A stretch of DNA of 64,000 nt, taken from the NCBI RefSeq assembly GCF_900105395.1, contig NZ_LT629775.1, positions 9,451,501-9,515,500 on the forward strand, given 5' to 3'. The position numbers were made by a program, and so were the translations under genes. Below, piece by piece: positions 1-7,907 of the stretch (positions within the stretch are counted from its first letter, which is position 1; each line of letters begins with the position of its first letter). The stretch comes from Streptomyces sp. TLI_053 (GTDB lineage Bacteria > Actinomycetota > Actinomycetes > Streptomycetales > Streptomycetaceae). The notes below the pieces were generated by a model that saw nothing but the letters and a program-made list of their open reading frames with translations, ran no database searches and was not told the DNA's origin.

Positions 1-672
1 ACGGCGCTGGTGCTCTCGACCGAGACGCGGACCCTGTTCCTCAAGGGGGTGCCCGTCTCCGATCGGGAGGGCGTGACGGCGCAGCGCACCGAGGTGCGGG
101 TGAACGGGGCGGTGCGGGCGGTGGGGCCGGCGGTGTGCTGGGAGGCTGCTGCGGGCGGTTGGCACCTGGTCGTGTTCGACCACCTGGACGGTCGGCACGC
201 CGATTTCGCGCCCGGAACGGCGGACGCCGGTGTCGTTGCCGATGTCCTGGAGCGTGCTCGGCTGTGCACGGCACCTGTCGGCGCGCGGATCCCGCCGTTG
301 GTCGAGCGCTACCGCGCGGTGCTCGGCCCGGGGGACGCCGAACTGCTCTGCGGCTCGGCGCTGTTGCACACGGACACCAACCCGCACAACATCGTGGTCA
401 CCGCGAGTGGTGGTCACCTCGTGGACTGGGCGATGCCGGCGGTCGGCCCCGCCTGGGTGGATGCCGCGCAGACCGCTGTCCGGCTGATGGGGTTCGGCTG
501 GCAGCCGAGGGATGCTCTCGGCTGGCTCACTGCGTTCTCCGCGTGGTCTCAAGCCTCTCCGTTGGCCCGCTCCGTGTTCGTGCGTGTGGTGACCAGCGAT
601 GCCACAGCCCGGTTCGGTCGGTACGCCGACGACGAGAACACGCGCTTCCGCGCACTCCTGGCAACCGTCTGA
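1..672 (+). CDS. Aminoglycoside-phosphotransferase-like kinase, 5' end cut by window
   Basis: The C-terminal part of an APH/choline-kinase fold protein. The phosphotransferase loop is seen as HTDTNPHNIVV (His-x-Asp-x4-Asn, the Brenner-type motif of the family), followed by a second metal-site motif LVDWAMPAVGPAW. The frame is open up to base 1, so the GTG at 10 is probably internal and the real start lies outside the window. Family members phosphorylate small-molecule hydroxyls (aminoglycosides, homoserine, choline). The substrate cannot be told here, and the ATP-binding N-terminal lobe is missing or incomplete in the visible part. Confidence 0.75.
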   Translation, partial: TALVLSTETRTLFLKGVPVSDREGVTAQRTEVRVNGAVRAVGPAVCWEAAAGGWHLVVFDHLDGRHADFAPGTADAGVVADVLERARLCTAPVGARIPPLVERYRAVLGPGDAELLCGSALLHTDTNPHNIVVTASGGHLVDWAMPAVGPAWVDAAQTAVRLMGFGWQPRDALGWLTAFSAWSQASPLARSVFVRVVTSDATARFGRYADDENTRFRALLATV

Positions 673-992
673 CGCCGATGGGCGGAGCCAAGGGTTCATC
701 GGCTCCGTGCGGATCACGAAGCTGCTTTGTGCCGGGAGCAGGTGACCACCGGAGCGTCGGTCCGGAGGTGGGCGCCCGCTTCGCGGGTCGTCCTGCATTC
801 GGCTGTCGTTCGGGAGGGGTGGAAGGGACGGTGTGGCCCAGGCATCGCGGCAGCACCACCCCATTCGAGTGATCGTTTGCATTAATGTCCCGTGCCTCCG
901 CTGCCGGGCCCGGCAGCTCTCCCATAACGCCCGCTTCAACAACCAGGCGTCCGCGCTGATGCTGAACTGACCGCAGGGACCTGCGCCAGCCC

Positions 993-1025
993 GTCGCCGG
1001 TCCGAGCCTCGGTCGGACCGGCGAC
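993..1025. terminator. Hairpin terminator
   Basis: Thirteen-base perfect inverted repeat (gtcgccggtccga at 993-1005, its complement at 1013-1025) with a 7-nt loop. It lies just past the minus-strand stop at 1049, so it probably ends the transcript of the two-component operon and the remnant behind it. The rest of 673-1048 shows nothing else I can support. Confidence 0.6.
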
Positions 1026-1048
1026 GCGGCTCCCCCAGCCGGACCGGT

Positions 1049-1304
1049 CAGAGGAATTCGACGAAGAGCGGGCCTCCGTTGACGGGGAAGCTCTTCGTCG
1101 TGCAGGGGTCCATCGAGCCGAACACGACGTGGCACCCGTGGGCGCGGAACAGGAAGACGGGGGTGTCCGTATCCCCATGGACAGGAGTCCGCTGCAGCGG
1201 GCTCGTAGTCCGCTGGCCTCGTGGGTGAAGAGGCGCTGGACGAGAATGGCGGCGTCGCCTTCGTCGGTGGCGAGGATCCAGGTCGCGGTGGCTTCGAGGC
1301 GGAC
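1049..1304 (-). pseudogene. Frameshifted remnant of an unrecognised small protein
   Basis: Immediately downstream of the histidine kinase, one minus-strand frame reads VRLEATATWILATDEGDAAI and on to THEASGL, then degrades. The neighbouring frame takes over near 1160-1190 with GDTDTPVFLFRAHGCHVVF and ends PVNGGPLFVEFL before a TGA at 1049. Both halves look like real protein and a terminator follows, so one gene of about 85 codons with a single frameshift fits. No start codon is obvious and the family is not recognised. A sequencing error would explain it equally well. Confidence 0.4.
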
Positions 1305-1330
1305 CGGCGGCGTTGCCGGGCCGGGCGCTC

Positions 1331-2596
1331 TCAGCTGTCCGGGAGGTCGAGGGTGGCGAGGGCTCCGCCGTCGGGGGCGTTCGTGAAGGTCAGGCGGGCG
1401 TTGAGGACCGCCGCCTGCCCGGTGGCGATGGTGAGGCCGAGGCCGTGGCCCTGGCCGCGTTCGGCGGCGCCGGTGCGGAAGCGCTGCGGTCCGTCGGCGA
1501 GGAGGGCGTCCGGGAAACCCGGTCCGTGGTCCCGCACGGTGATCCGGCTGCCGGTGACGGTGACCTCGACGGGGCCGGAGCCGTGCCGGTGGGCGTTGGC
1601 GACGAGGTTGGTGAGGATCCGCTCCACGCGGCGCGGGTCGGTGCGGACGGTGGCGGGCGTCGTCAGCCGGAGCCGGACCTCGCCGTCGCCCCTCCTGCTC
1701 ACCTCGTCGACGAGATCCCCCAGCGGGACTTCGTCGAGTCGGGCGCTCTCGGCGCCGGCGTCGAGGCGGGAGACCTCCAGCAGGTCCTCCACCAGGCCGC
1801 GCAGGGTGCGGACCTGGGTGCGGACCAACTCGGTGGCCTCGTCGCCCTCGGGCAGCAGCCCGGCGGCCGTGACCAGGCCCATCAGCGGGGTGCGGAGTTC
1901 GTGGGCGACGTCGGCGGTGAAGCGCTTCTCCGTGGCGAGCCGGCCCTGCAGCGTGGTGGCCATCTCGTCCACGGCGGTGGACATCTCGGTGATCTCGTCC
2001 CGGGCGCGGCCCCGGCGGCCGATCCGGGCGTCGAGGTCGCCGTCCGCGATCCGGCGTGCGGTCCGGGACCCGTGGCGCAGGCGCCGGTTCATCCGCTCCG
2101 TCGCCAGCACGGTGACGGGGACGACCACGGCCAGGGCGGCGAGGGCGGCCTTGACGATGCTGCGGTCCAGCAGTTGGAGACTGCGCACGGTGGCGCTCAT
2201 GTCGGTCCGGACGGTGAGCACCCGGCCGTCGTCGACCTGGACAGCCGCCCACATCCAGTACCAGTTCGGTGCTTTGACGTCGTACCAGAGGGCGTACTCG
2301 CCCGGAACCTTCGTGTCCTCGACGGCCCGGGCCAGTGGCTGGGGAAGACCGGCCGGGGACTCGAAGGAGGCGTAGTCGGGGCGGCGGCCGGTGCGAGAGA
2401 ACTCCTGCTTGGCGGTGGTCAGCTGAAGGATCGCCTGATCGCGGCCGGTCCGCTCGCCGCGCTCCGCGGTCGCCCGGTGGACGAGCAGGCCGATCACCAG
2501 GGCGACCGCACCGCAGGCGACTGCGACCAGGGCGGTGATCTTCCAGCGCAGGGAGCGCGGGTCCAGGAGGCGGGGGCCGACGCGTCGTGCGGTCAT
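1331..2596 (-). CDS. Sensor histidine kinase of a two-component system
   Basis: 421 aa membrane kinase. A transmembrane helix at about residues 18-40, an extracytoplasmic sensor of about 100 aa, a second helix near 148-166 and a HAMP linker lead to the H-box FTADVAHELRTPL (His232), then the N-box NLVANAHRHG, G1 RDHGPGFP and G2 GHGLGLTIA. It should autophosphorylate and pass phosphate to the regulator encoded just upstream. ATG 2596 follows the regulator stop by 4 bp, so the two are translationally linked regulator-first. Layout resembles actinobacterial envelope-stress kinases (CseC-like), but the family assignment is only a guess. The neighbouring D-Ala-D-Ala carboxypeptidase gives a hint of cell-wall sensing. 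Confidence 0.9.
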   Translation of the reverse strand: MTARRVGPRLLDPRSLRWKITALVAVACGAVALVIGLLVHRATAERGERTGRDQAILQLTTAKQEFSRTGRRPDYASFESPAGLPQPLARAVEDTKVPGEYALWYDVKAPNWYWMWAAVQVDDGRVLTVRTDMSATVRSLQLLDRSIVKAALAALAVVVPVTVLATERMNRRLRHGSRTARRIADGDLDARIGRRGRARDEITEMSTAVDEMATTLQGRLATEKRFTADVAHELRTPLMGLVTAAGLLPEGDEATELVRTQVRTLRGLVEDLLEVSRLDAGAESARLDEVPLGDLVDEVSRRGDGEVRLRLTTPATVRTDPRRVERILTNLVANAHRHGSGPVEVTVTGSRITVRDHGPGFPDALLADGPQRFRTGAAERGQGHGLGLTIATGQAAVLNARLTFTNAPDGGALATLDLPDS

Positions 2597-2600
2597 CGCG

Positions 2601-3500
2601 TCAGCCCCGCAGGAGCTTGTAGCCGAAGCCGCGGACGGTCTCGATGCGGTCGGCGCCGATCTTCTTGCGCAGCCGGACCACGCACAGGTCGACCACCCGG
2701 GTGTCGCCCTCCCAGCCGTAGTCCCACACCTCGCGCAGCAGGTGGCGGCGGTCCAGGACCGTGCCGGGGTTCTCCGCGAAGACCAGCAGCAGGCGCAGTT
2801 CGGTGGGCGTGAGGGCGACGGCACGGCCGTCCAGACTGACGTCCAGGCCGCGCGGGTCGATGGTCAGGCCGCCGAAGGTGAGCAGGTCCGGCACGTTCCC
2901 GGTGGGGGAGGGCCGGTCGCGGCCGCCCGGCTCGCCCGCCGCGATCCGCTCGTCCCGCACCGGCTCGTCCCGCACCGGCTCCTCCCGTACGGGCGCCTCC
3001 TGCGCGGGAGCGGCTCGCCCGGCCTCCGCCCGTCCGGCGTCCGCCCGCCCGGGGCCCGCGGCCGGGTGGTCGCGGAAGGTGGCGCGGCGCAGCAGGGAGC
3101 GGATGCGGGCGACGAGGACGGGGATGTCGACGGGCTTGACCACGTAGTCGTCGGCACCCGCCTCCAGGCCGGACACGACGTCGAGGGCGTCGCCGCGGGC
3201 GGACATCATCAGGATGGGGGTGAGGGTCTCGTCGCGGACCCGCCGGCACAGGCTGATGCCGTCGAGGCCGGGCAGCATCACGTCGAGGATCAGGACGTCG
3301 TGGGAGCCGGCCCGGACGGCGTCCAGGCCGTCGAGCCCGTCGCCGGTGACGTCGACCCGGTAGCCGTAGCGCTCCAGGGCGAGCTGGACCGAGCGGCGGA
3401 TGACCGCGTCGTCCTCGACGAGGAGCACGCTGACCGCGTCGGGTACTCGGGTGGCGGACAAGAGCTCTCCGATGTCATGGCCTGGGGGTCGGGTCATCAT
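2601..3500 (-). CDS. OmpR/PhoB-family response regulator
   Basis: 299 aa. The receiver domain (about 24-140) has the acidic pair VEDD, phospho-acceptor Asp73 in LILDVMLPGLDG, the switch MMSAR and Lys122 in VVKP. A long Arg/Glu/Pro-rich linker (about 143-195) with PVRE/PVRD repeats is unusual in length. The winged-helix DNA-binding domain (about 200-299) ends TVRGFGYKLLRG. It is co-transcribed with the kinase at 1331-2596. Two adjacent ATG codons begin the frame and a shorter start near DAVSVLLVEDD cannot be excluded. Confidence 0.9.
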   Translation of the reverse strand: MMTRPPGHDIGELLSATRVPDAVSVLLVEDDAVIRRSVQLALERYGYRVDVTGDGLDGLDAVRAGSHDVLILDVMLPGLDGISLCRRVRDETLTPILMMSARGDALDVVSGLEAGADDYVVKPVDIPVLVARIRSLLRRATFRDHPAAGPGRADAGRAEAGRAAPAQEAPVREEPVRDEPVRDERIAAGEPGGRDRPSPTGNVPDLLTFGGLTIDPRGLDVSLDGRAVALTPTELRLLLVFAENPGTVLDRRHLLREVWDYGWEGDTRVVDLCVVRLRKKIGADRIETVRGFGYKLLRG

Positions 3501-3584
3501 TTGAGCACGTCCGGGGCCGGTCCTCGGTGTCGGGGGGCTGCTGCGGGGCGCCGGCCACCGGGGCGGGGCGGGCGGGCAAGCCGG

Positions 3585-4700
3585 TCACAGCCGCAGGGAC
3601 GCCGCGACCGGGAGGTGGTCGCTGCCGGTGTCCGGCAGGGTCCACGCGGAGCGCGGGGTGACGCCCTTGACCAGGATCTGGTCGATGCGCACCACCGGGA
3701 ACGGAGCGGGCCAGGTGAAGCCGAAGCCGTCACCGGCCTCCTGCTGGGCCGAGCGCAGCGGCCCGGTGAGCGTGCGCAGCGCGGAGTCGTCGAAGGAGCC
3801 GTTGAGGTCGCCCAGGACGACGACCCTCGGCAGCGGTTCGCTCCGCACGGCCGCGGCGAGCTTGGCCGCCGCTTCGTTGCGGGCGAAGGTGGTGAACCCC
3901 ACGTCCAGGCGCACCCGGACCGAGGCGAGGTGCGCCGTGTAGAGGGCGACGGGGCCCTTGGGCGTGAGCACGGTGGCGCGCAGGGCCCGGGTCCACGGCA
4001 TGATCTCCACCGTCTCCACCCCCTGGAGCGGGTACTTGCTCCAGAGTCCGATGCCGCCGTGCACCTCGGAGTAGGGGTAGGTGGCGGCCAGCTCGCGCCG
4101 GTAGGTCTCCTGCGCCCGGCTCGCCAGTTCCTCCACCGCCACGACGTCGGCTCCCGAGGCGGCCAGGGCGAGTGCCGTCCGGCGCGGGTCGGGGTTGTCC
4201 TCGTTCACGTTGTGGCTGACGACGACGAGGTCCCCGCCGCCCGCGCGCTTGTCGACCAGGGAGGGTGCGAACAGCACGCTCCAGACCAGGGCGGGCAGCA
4301 GGACGGCCACGGCTGCCAGGGCGGAGCGCCGCAGTGCCGCGAGGAGCAGCAGCAGCGCGATGCCCAGGCCCGACCAGGGCAGCACGGTCTGCCAGAGGCT
4401 GCCGAGGTTGAACGGGTCGTTCGGCAGCCAGGGGCTCACGACCAGCAGGGCGGCGAGGGCGACGGCGGCGCCCGCGATCAGCCGCCCGCGCTGCCCTGCG
4501 GCACGGCGGGTCGGACGGCTGACGACGCGGTGGAGGCAACGGTGGAGGTAGCTGTGGAGACGGCGGTGGAGACGGCGGTGGACGACCGTCCGGTGGCGGG
4601 GCCGGTGCCGGCCGTCCTCGCCGGGTCCGGGGATCGGCGCGGCGGTGTCCGCAGCCGGGGGCGTCGTGGGCGCGGCGCCGGTGTGCGTGCTCGTGCTCAT
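3585..4700 (-). CDS. Membrane-anchored endonuclease/exonuclease/phosphatase-fold protein
   Basis: 371 aa. A His/Arg-rich cytoplasmic N-terminus containing HRRLHRRLH-type repeats is followed by three hydrophobic stretches and then an extracytoplasmic EEP domain. Hallmarks are VVSHNVNEDN, VVAVEELASRAQE, YTAHLASVRV, VVVLGDLNGSFDD and the C-terminal catalytic SDHLPVAASL. Members with this topology act on phosphoesters or nucleic acids outside the cell; the substrate is unknown. ATG 4700 overlaps the stop of the carboxypeptidase gene (ATGA), so the two are translationally coupled. This start is favoured over longer upstream reading because of that overlap. Confidence 0.85.
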   Translation of the reverse strand: MSTSTHTGAAPTTPPAADTAAPIPGPGEDGRHRPRHRTVVHRRLHRRLHSYLHRCLHRVVSRPTRRAAGQRGRLIAGAAVALAALLVVSPWLPNDPFNLGSLWQTVLPWSGLGIALLLLLAALRRSALAAVAVLLPALVWSVLFAPSLVDKRAGGGDLVVVSHNVNEDNPDPRRTALALAASGADVVAVEELASRAQETYRRELAATYPYSEVHGGIGLWSKYPLQGVETVEIMPWTRALRATVLTPKGPVALYTAHLASVRVRLDVGFTTFARNEAAAKLAAAVRSEPLPRVVVLGDLNGSFDDSALRTLTGPLRSAQQEAGDGFGFTWPAPFPVVRIDQILVKGVTPRSAWTLPDTGSDHLPVAASLRL

Positions 4701-5830
4701 GACCACTCCTGCTGACCGCCGTCGAGCGCCGGCAGGACGGCGGGCAGCTTCTGCCGCAGGGCGTCGACGAGTCGACCGCTGCGCTCCAGGGCGGCCCGCA
4801 GGCCGTCGGAGGGGGTGGTGCCGGCGCGCTGGCCGAGCACCACGCCGTAGACGAGCCGGCGCCCCGAGCCGCTCCTGCCGTCGGCGACCTCCAGCGCCCA
4901 CATCAGGTTCCCGCCGGCCGAGGTGGTCGAACCGGTCTTCAGGCCCACCACCCCGGGCAGGTCGAGCAGTTTGTTGGTGTTGCGCAGCGGTGCGGCGCGG
5001 CCCGGGAGCTCGGTGTCGCGCAGGGCCACGGTGGCCCGCAGCGCGGGCTCCTTCATCGCCTCGCGGGCCAGTTTGAGCTGGTCGGCGGCGGTGGACACGG
5101 TGCTGGCCTCGAGGCCGCTGGCCCCGGTGTAGGTGGTGCCGCTCATCCCCAGCCGGGCGGCCTCCGCGTTCATCCGGGACACGAACGCCTCCTCGCTGCC
5201 CGCGTCCCACCGGGCCAGCAGCCGGGCCACGTTGTTGGCGGAGGGCAGCAGCATCACCTCCAGCAGCTTGCGCTGGCTCAGGCGCTGCCCGGCGGTGACG
5301 GGGGCGGTGGACTCGTCCACCGAACCCGCCTCCGCGGCGGCCTGCGCGTCGACCGTGATCGTCGGTCCGTCCTCGCCGTCCTTGAGCGGGTGGTCCCTGA
5401 GCACGACGTACGCCGTCATCACCTTGGTGACGCTCGCGATCGGCACCGGCTGCTGCGGTCCCTGGACGCCGAGCACGCCGACCTTGGCCGCCGCGACCGC
5501 CGACTGTCCTTCCTCCGGCCACGGGAGACCGAGGGCGGCGATCGCCTCGGGCGCCGGCAGCACCGGCGCCGCGTTGACGCGAGTGGCGGCGGCGGCGACC
5601 GTGTCCCCGTCGTGCCGGGTGGCCAGGGTGGCACCGCCGGCTCCGGCGAGCACGACGAGGGCCAGGATCCCCAGCGTCCTGCGGCGGAGCGGGGGGAGCC
5701 GACCGGGCCCGGTACGCCGGTCCCGGTCCTGCTCGCGGTCGTGGTCCTGCTCGCGGTAAAGGCCTCCGTCGCCGTCCCGGCCCGGGTTTCGGTCCTGGTC
5801 TCGGTCTTCGGACTGGATGGTGACTGACAC
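4697..5830 (-). CDS. D-alanyl-D-alanine carboxypeptidase (penicillin-binding, S11-like)
   Basis: 377 aa from the GTG at 5830, which has a GGGAGG ribosome site 8 nt upstream; a longer frame reaches 5911. A charged Asp/Arg/Gln-rich N-terminus is followed by one membrane helix (about 52-70), placing the enzyme outside the membrane. The three S11 motifs are present: SVTK (Ser133 nucleophile), SAN (about 197) and KTG (about 298). It trims the terminal D-Ala of peptidoglycan stem peptides. It is coupled to the EEP protein gene and close to a two-component system, so a role in cell-wall remodelling is plausible. Confidence 0.88.
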   Translation of the reverse strand: MSVTIQSEDRDQDRNPGRDGDGGLYREQDHDREQDRDRRTGPGRLPPLRRRTLGILALVVLAGAGGATLATRHDGDTVAAAATRVNAAPVLPAPEAIAALGLPWPEEGQSAVAAAKVGVLGVQGPQQPVPIASVTKVMTAYVVLRDHPLKDGEDGPTITVDAQAAAEAGSVDESTAPVTAGQRLSQRKLLEVMLLPSANNVARLLARWDAGSEEAFVSRMNAEAARLGMSGTTYTGASGLEASTVSTAADQLKLAREAMKEPALRATVALRDTELPGRAAPLRNTNKLLDLPGVVGLKTGSTTSAGGNLMWALEVADGRSGSGRRLVYGVVLGQRAGTTPSDGLRAALERSGRLVDALRQKLPAVLPALDGGQQEWS

Positions 5831-6317
5831 GGTGGCGGCCTCCCGGACTCCGAGGGACAAGGTCCCGGGGCGGTCGCCTCCGGGTGTGCCTACAGGCTCC
5901 GCGACCGGCACTTCGGCCCGGTCGTGGCGCGGCTTCCGCTGTCGCGCAGTCGTGTATCAGCTGTGTACCGGCCGGCCGGCCCCGGTCGTGGCCGATCGTC
6001 CGGCGCCGGTCGTCGACGGTCGTCGCCCGTCGCCGGTCGCCGGTCGCCGGTCGCCCGTCGCCCGGCCCCGGTCGCCGCCGCCGGGGAAGCCGTCGACCGT
6101 CGACCCCCGACCGCCGACCGTCCTTGACCGGACGCTGACCGAACGATCACGCCGGACGCGGACCGACGGTCGAGCACGCGTGTTCTTCGGACAACTCCGT
6201 TCAACCCCGGCCCGGTCCGCAGATGCGAGGCGCCGGGTCGATTGTCTGGTCCCGAGCAGGCCCCGAGGTCCGGACCGACGGTCGGTCCGGCCCCGGAGGC
6301 GGGAGGACGGAAGCCCC
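5831..6317. promoter_or_regulatory. Divergent intergenic region with short GC repeats and a hairpin
   Basis: About 490 bp between the carboxypeptidase (minus) and the sigma-like gene (plus). It contains short tandem copies of GTCGCCGGTCGCC-type units around 6020-6075 and many GACCG words. A perfect 10-bp inverted repeat (ccggaccgac / gtcggtccgg) at 6270-6290 lies about 10 bp before the ribosome site of the sigma-like gene. This could be an operator or an mRNA hairpin. No clear promoter boxes were picked. Confidence 0.35.
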
Positions 6318-6959
6318 ATGGTCGGCATCGACGGCAGTGGCCGCGCGGATGCGCACGACGACGCCCCGGTCCCCGAGGCCCGCCAGGGACCTCCCGAGCC
6401 GACCGCCGGGGCCGAGGTCGGCGGCCTCGCGGCGGACACCTCCCTCCCCGACGACCTGGTGGCCCTGCTGGTGATGTACGGCGAGGCGTACTGGGAGTAC
6501 GCGCGCCTGCACCTCGGTGACGCCGACGCCGCCGACGCCCTGGTCGACGACGTCTTCGCGGACCTCGCGGCCCACTGGGACGTCGTCCTGCGGCAGGAGA
6601 ACGTGGAGGAGTTCTGCTGGGGTGTGCTGCGGGCGACGATCGACGACACGCTGGTGCTGCGTGCCCGGCCGTCGGCCTTCACCTCCGCCGCGTTCGCCTT
6701 CGCGATGGCCGACGCCAGGGAGGCGTTCCAGGCACTGGAGAGCGGGATCGGCCTGTTCGCGGCGATCGGCGGACTGCCGGAGCGGCAGCACGACGTGGTC
6801 GTGCTGACCTATGTGCTCGGCCACCCGGTCGTGACCGCCGCACGGGTCATGGGGATCACCAGGAGCGGGGTGTACAGCCTGCGCCGCGACGCCCGCCGCC
6901 GGCTCGCCTCGGCGCTGGGCCTGGACGAACAGGGCGCCGAGAACGCGGAAGAGCAGTGA
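6318..6959 (+). CDS. Sigma-70-family-like protein (ECF-type region 4)
   Basis: 213 aa; ATG 6318 has GGGAGGA about 10 nt upstream. The acidic N-terminus leads to a region-2-like helical segment (YWEYARLHLGDADAADALVD and on to DLAAHW). A C-terminal helix-turn-helix of region-4 type follows (LPERQHDVVVLTYVLGHPV, then AARVMGITRSGVYSLRRDA). It probably acts as an alternative sigma factor or a derived DNA-binding protein; region 2 is weak. Its stop overlaps the start of the next gene (ATGA), so the pair is co-translated. Confidence 0.65.
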   Translation: MVGIDGSGRADAHDDAPVPEARQGPPEPTAGAEVGGLAADTSLPDDLVALLVMYGEAYWEYARLHLGDADAADALVDDVFADLAAHWDVVLRQENVEEFCWGVLRATIDDTLVLRARPSAFTSAAFAFAMADAREAFQALESGIGLFAAIGGLPERQHDVVVLTYVLGHPVVTAARVMGITRSGVYSLRRDARRRLASALGLDEQGAENAEEQ

Positions 6960-7726
6960 TCGACATCCACCGTGCCGTCGTGGCGCGGTCCGAGGCCGCC
7001 CCCGGGGCCACGGAGCCGGGCGCTCCGGCCTGGTCGCCGCTGGCGGAGGTGCGGCTGCCGGAGCCCGTGACCAGGAGCCGGGCCTCCGTCTGGCTCGACG
7101 GGGCGCCGGCCAGGATCGCCGCCCGCCTGGCGGGCCGTACGGCGGAGCGCCCCTCACCGTCGGCGGCGGTCCGTCTGGACTGCGGCCGGTTCGAGCTGCT
7201 GGCCCTGTGCCACCTCGTGGTCGAGGACGCCCGGGCGGCGGAGTGGATCGCGGCACTGGCGGACACACCGGCGATCGACCCGCGCGGGGCGCTCGTCCTC
7301 GGCGCCCTGTGCCACCTGGCGGTCCACGAAGGCGACGGCGAGGACGGCGCGACCACGCGCCGGGCACTGGCGGACGGGCCGCGCACCTGGTGGCAGCTCG
7401 CCGCCGGAGCGGGCTGCTTCCAGGCCGCCCACGCCCTCGCCTGCCTCGCCGCCGGCCGGGGCGACCGGCGGGAGGCCGGGCACTGGCAGGACCAGGCCCG
7501 CCGACTGGCCGGGCGGCAGGACGTCCGCTCGGCGGCCCTGGCCGCCTTCGAGGGGGTCCGGCCCAGCCACGGACTGTGCGCCGGTGTCCGGGACGCCCTG
7601 GCGGCGCTTCCCACCAGCCGAGACCCGGACTTCGGACGCACCCCCGCGATCGCCCCCGGCCCGCTCGCCGCGGCGCTCCGTCGGCACCGGACCGCCGACT
7701 GCTGCCGGCCCACGCCGCCGCCGTGA
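6956..7726 (+). CDS. Unrecognised partner of the sigma-like protein
   Basis: 256 aa, overlapping the sigma-like gene by 4 bp. I do not recognise a family. The protein is Ala/Arg-rich and mostly helical, with a middle part (about 85-185) of repeated hydrophobic helices such as FELLALCHLVVEDARAAEW and ALVLGALCHLAVHEGDG that look like a degenerate helical-repeat scaffold. There is no signal peptide or membrane helix. The tight coupling suggests it controls or is controlled by the upstream sigma-like protein; that is inference from position only. Confidence 0.7.
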   Translation: MIDIHRAVVARSEAAPGATEPGAPAWSPLAEVRLPEPVTRSRASVWLDGAPARIAARLAGRTAERPSPSAAVRLDCGRFELLALCHLVVEDARAAEWIAALADTPAIDPRGALVLGALCHLAVHEGDGEDGATTRRALADGPRTWWQLAAGAGCFQAAHALACLAAGRGDRREAGHWQDQARRLAGRQDVRSAALAAFEGVRPSHGLCAGVRDALAALPTSRDPDFGRTPAIAPGPLAAALRRHRTADCCRPTPPP

Positions 7727-7808
7727 CCCGGACCGCGGACGGACACGCGCCGGACCGGGGCGACGCCGGTGACCTGAACGGCCCGGGCCGCCCCCTCCCG
7801 AACGACCA

Positions 7809-7842
7809 CGGGCCCGGCCCGCAGGAGTGCGGACCGGGCCCG
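7809..7842. terminator. Bidirectional terminator between convergent genes
   Basis: Stem of 14 bp with one mismatch (cgggcccggcccgc at 7809-7822 against 7829-7842) and a 6-nt loop. It sits between the convergent ends of the plus-strand partner gene and the minus-strand ABC permease. Confidence 0.7.
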
Positions 7843-7907
7843 GGCGGTGGTGCGCCCCACGCCCCGCGCCCCGGAGCGTCCGGAGCGTCGAGCGTCGCGG
7901 TACGGGT

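Noticed and set aside
1331..2824. Longer histidine kinase start at 2824
   Set aside because: Would overlap the response regulator extensively; ATG 2596, 4 bp after the regulator stop, is preferred.
2601..5830. Vancomycin-resistance (VanRS/VanY) locus
   Set aside because: No VanHAX genes; the carboxypeptidase is an S11 serine enzyme, not a zinc VanY.
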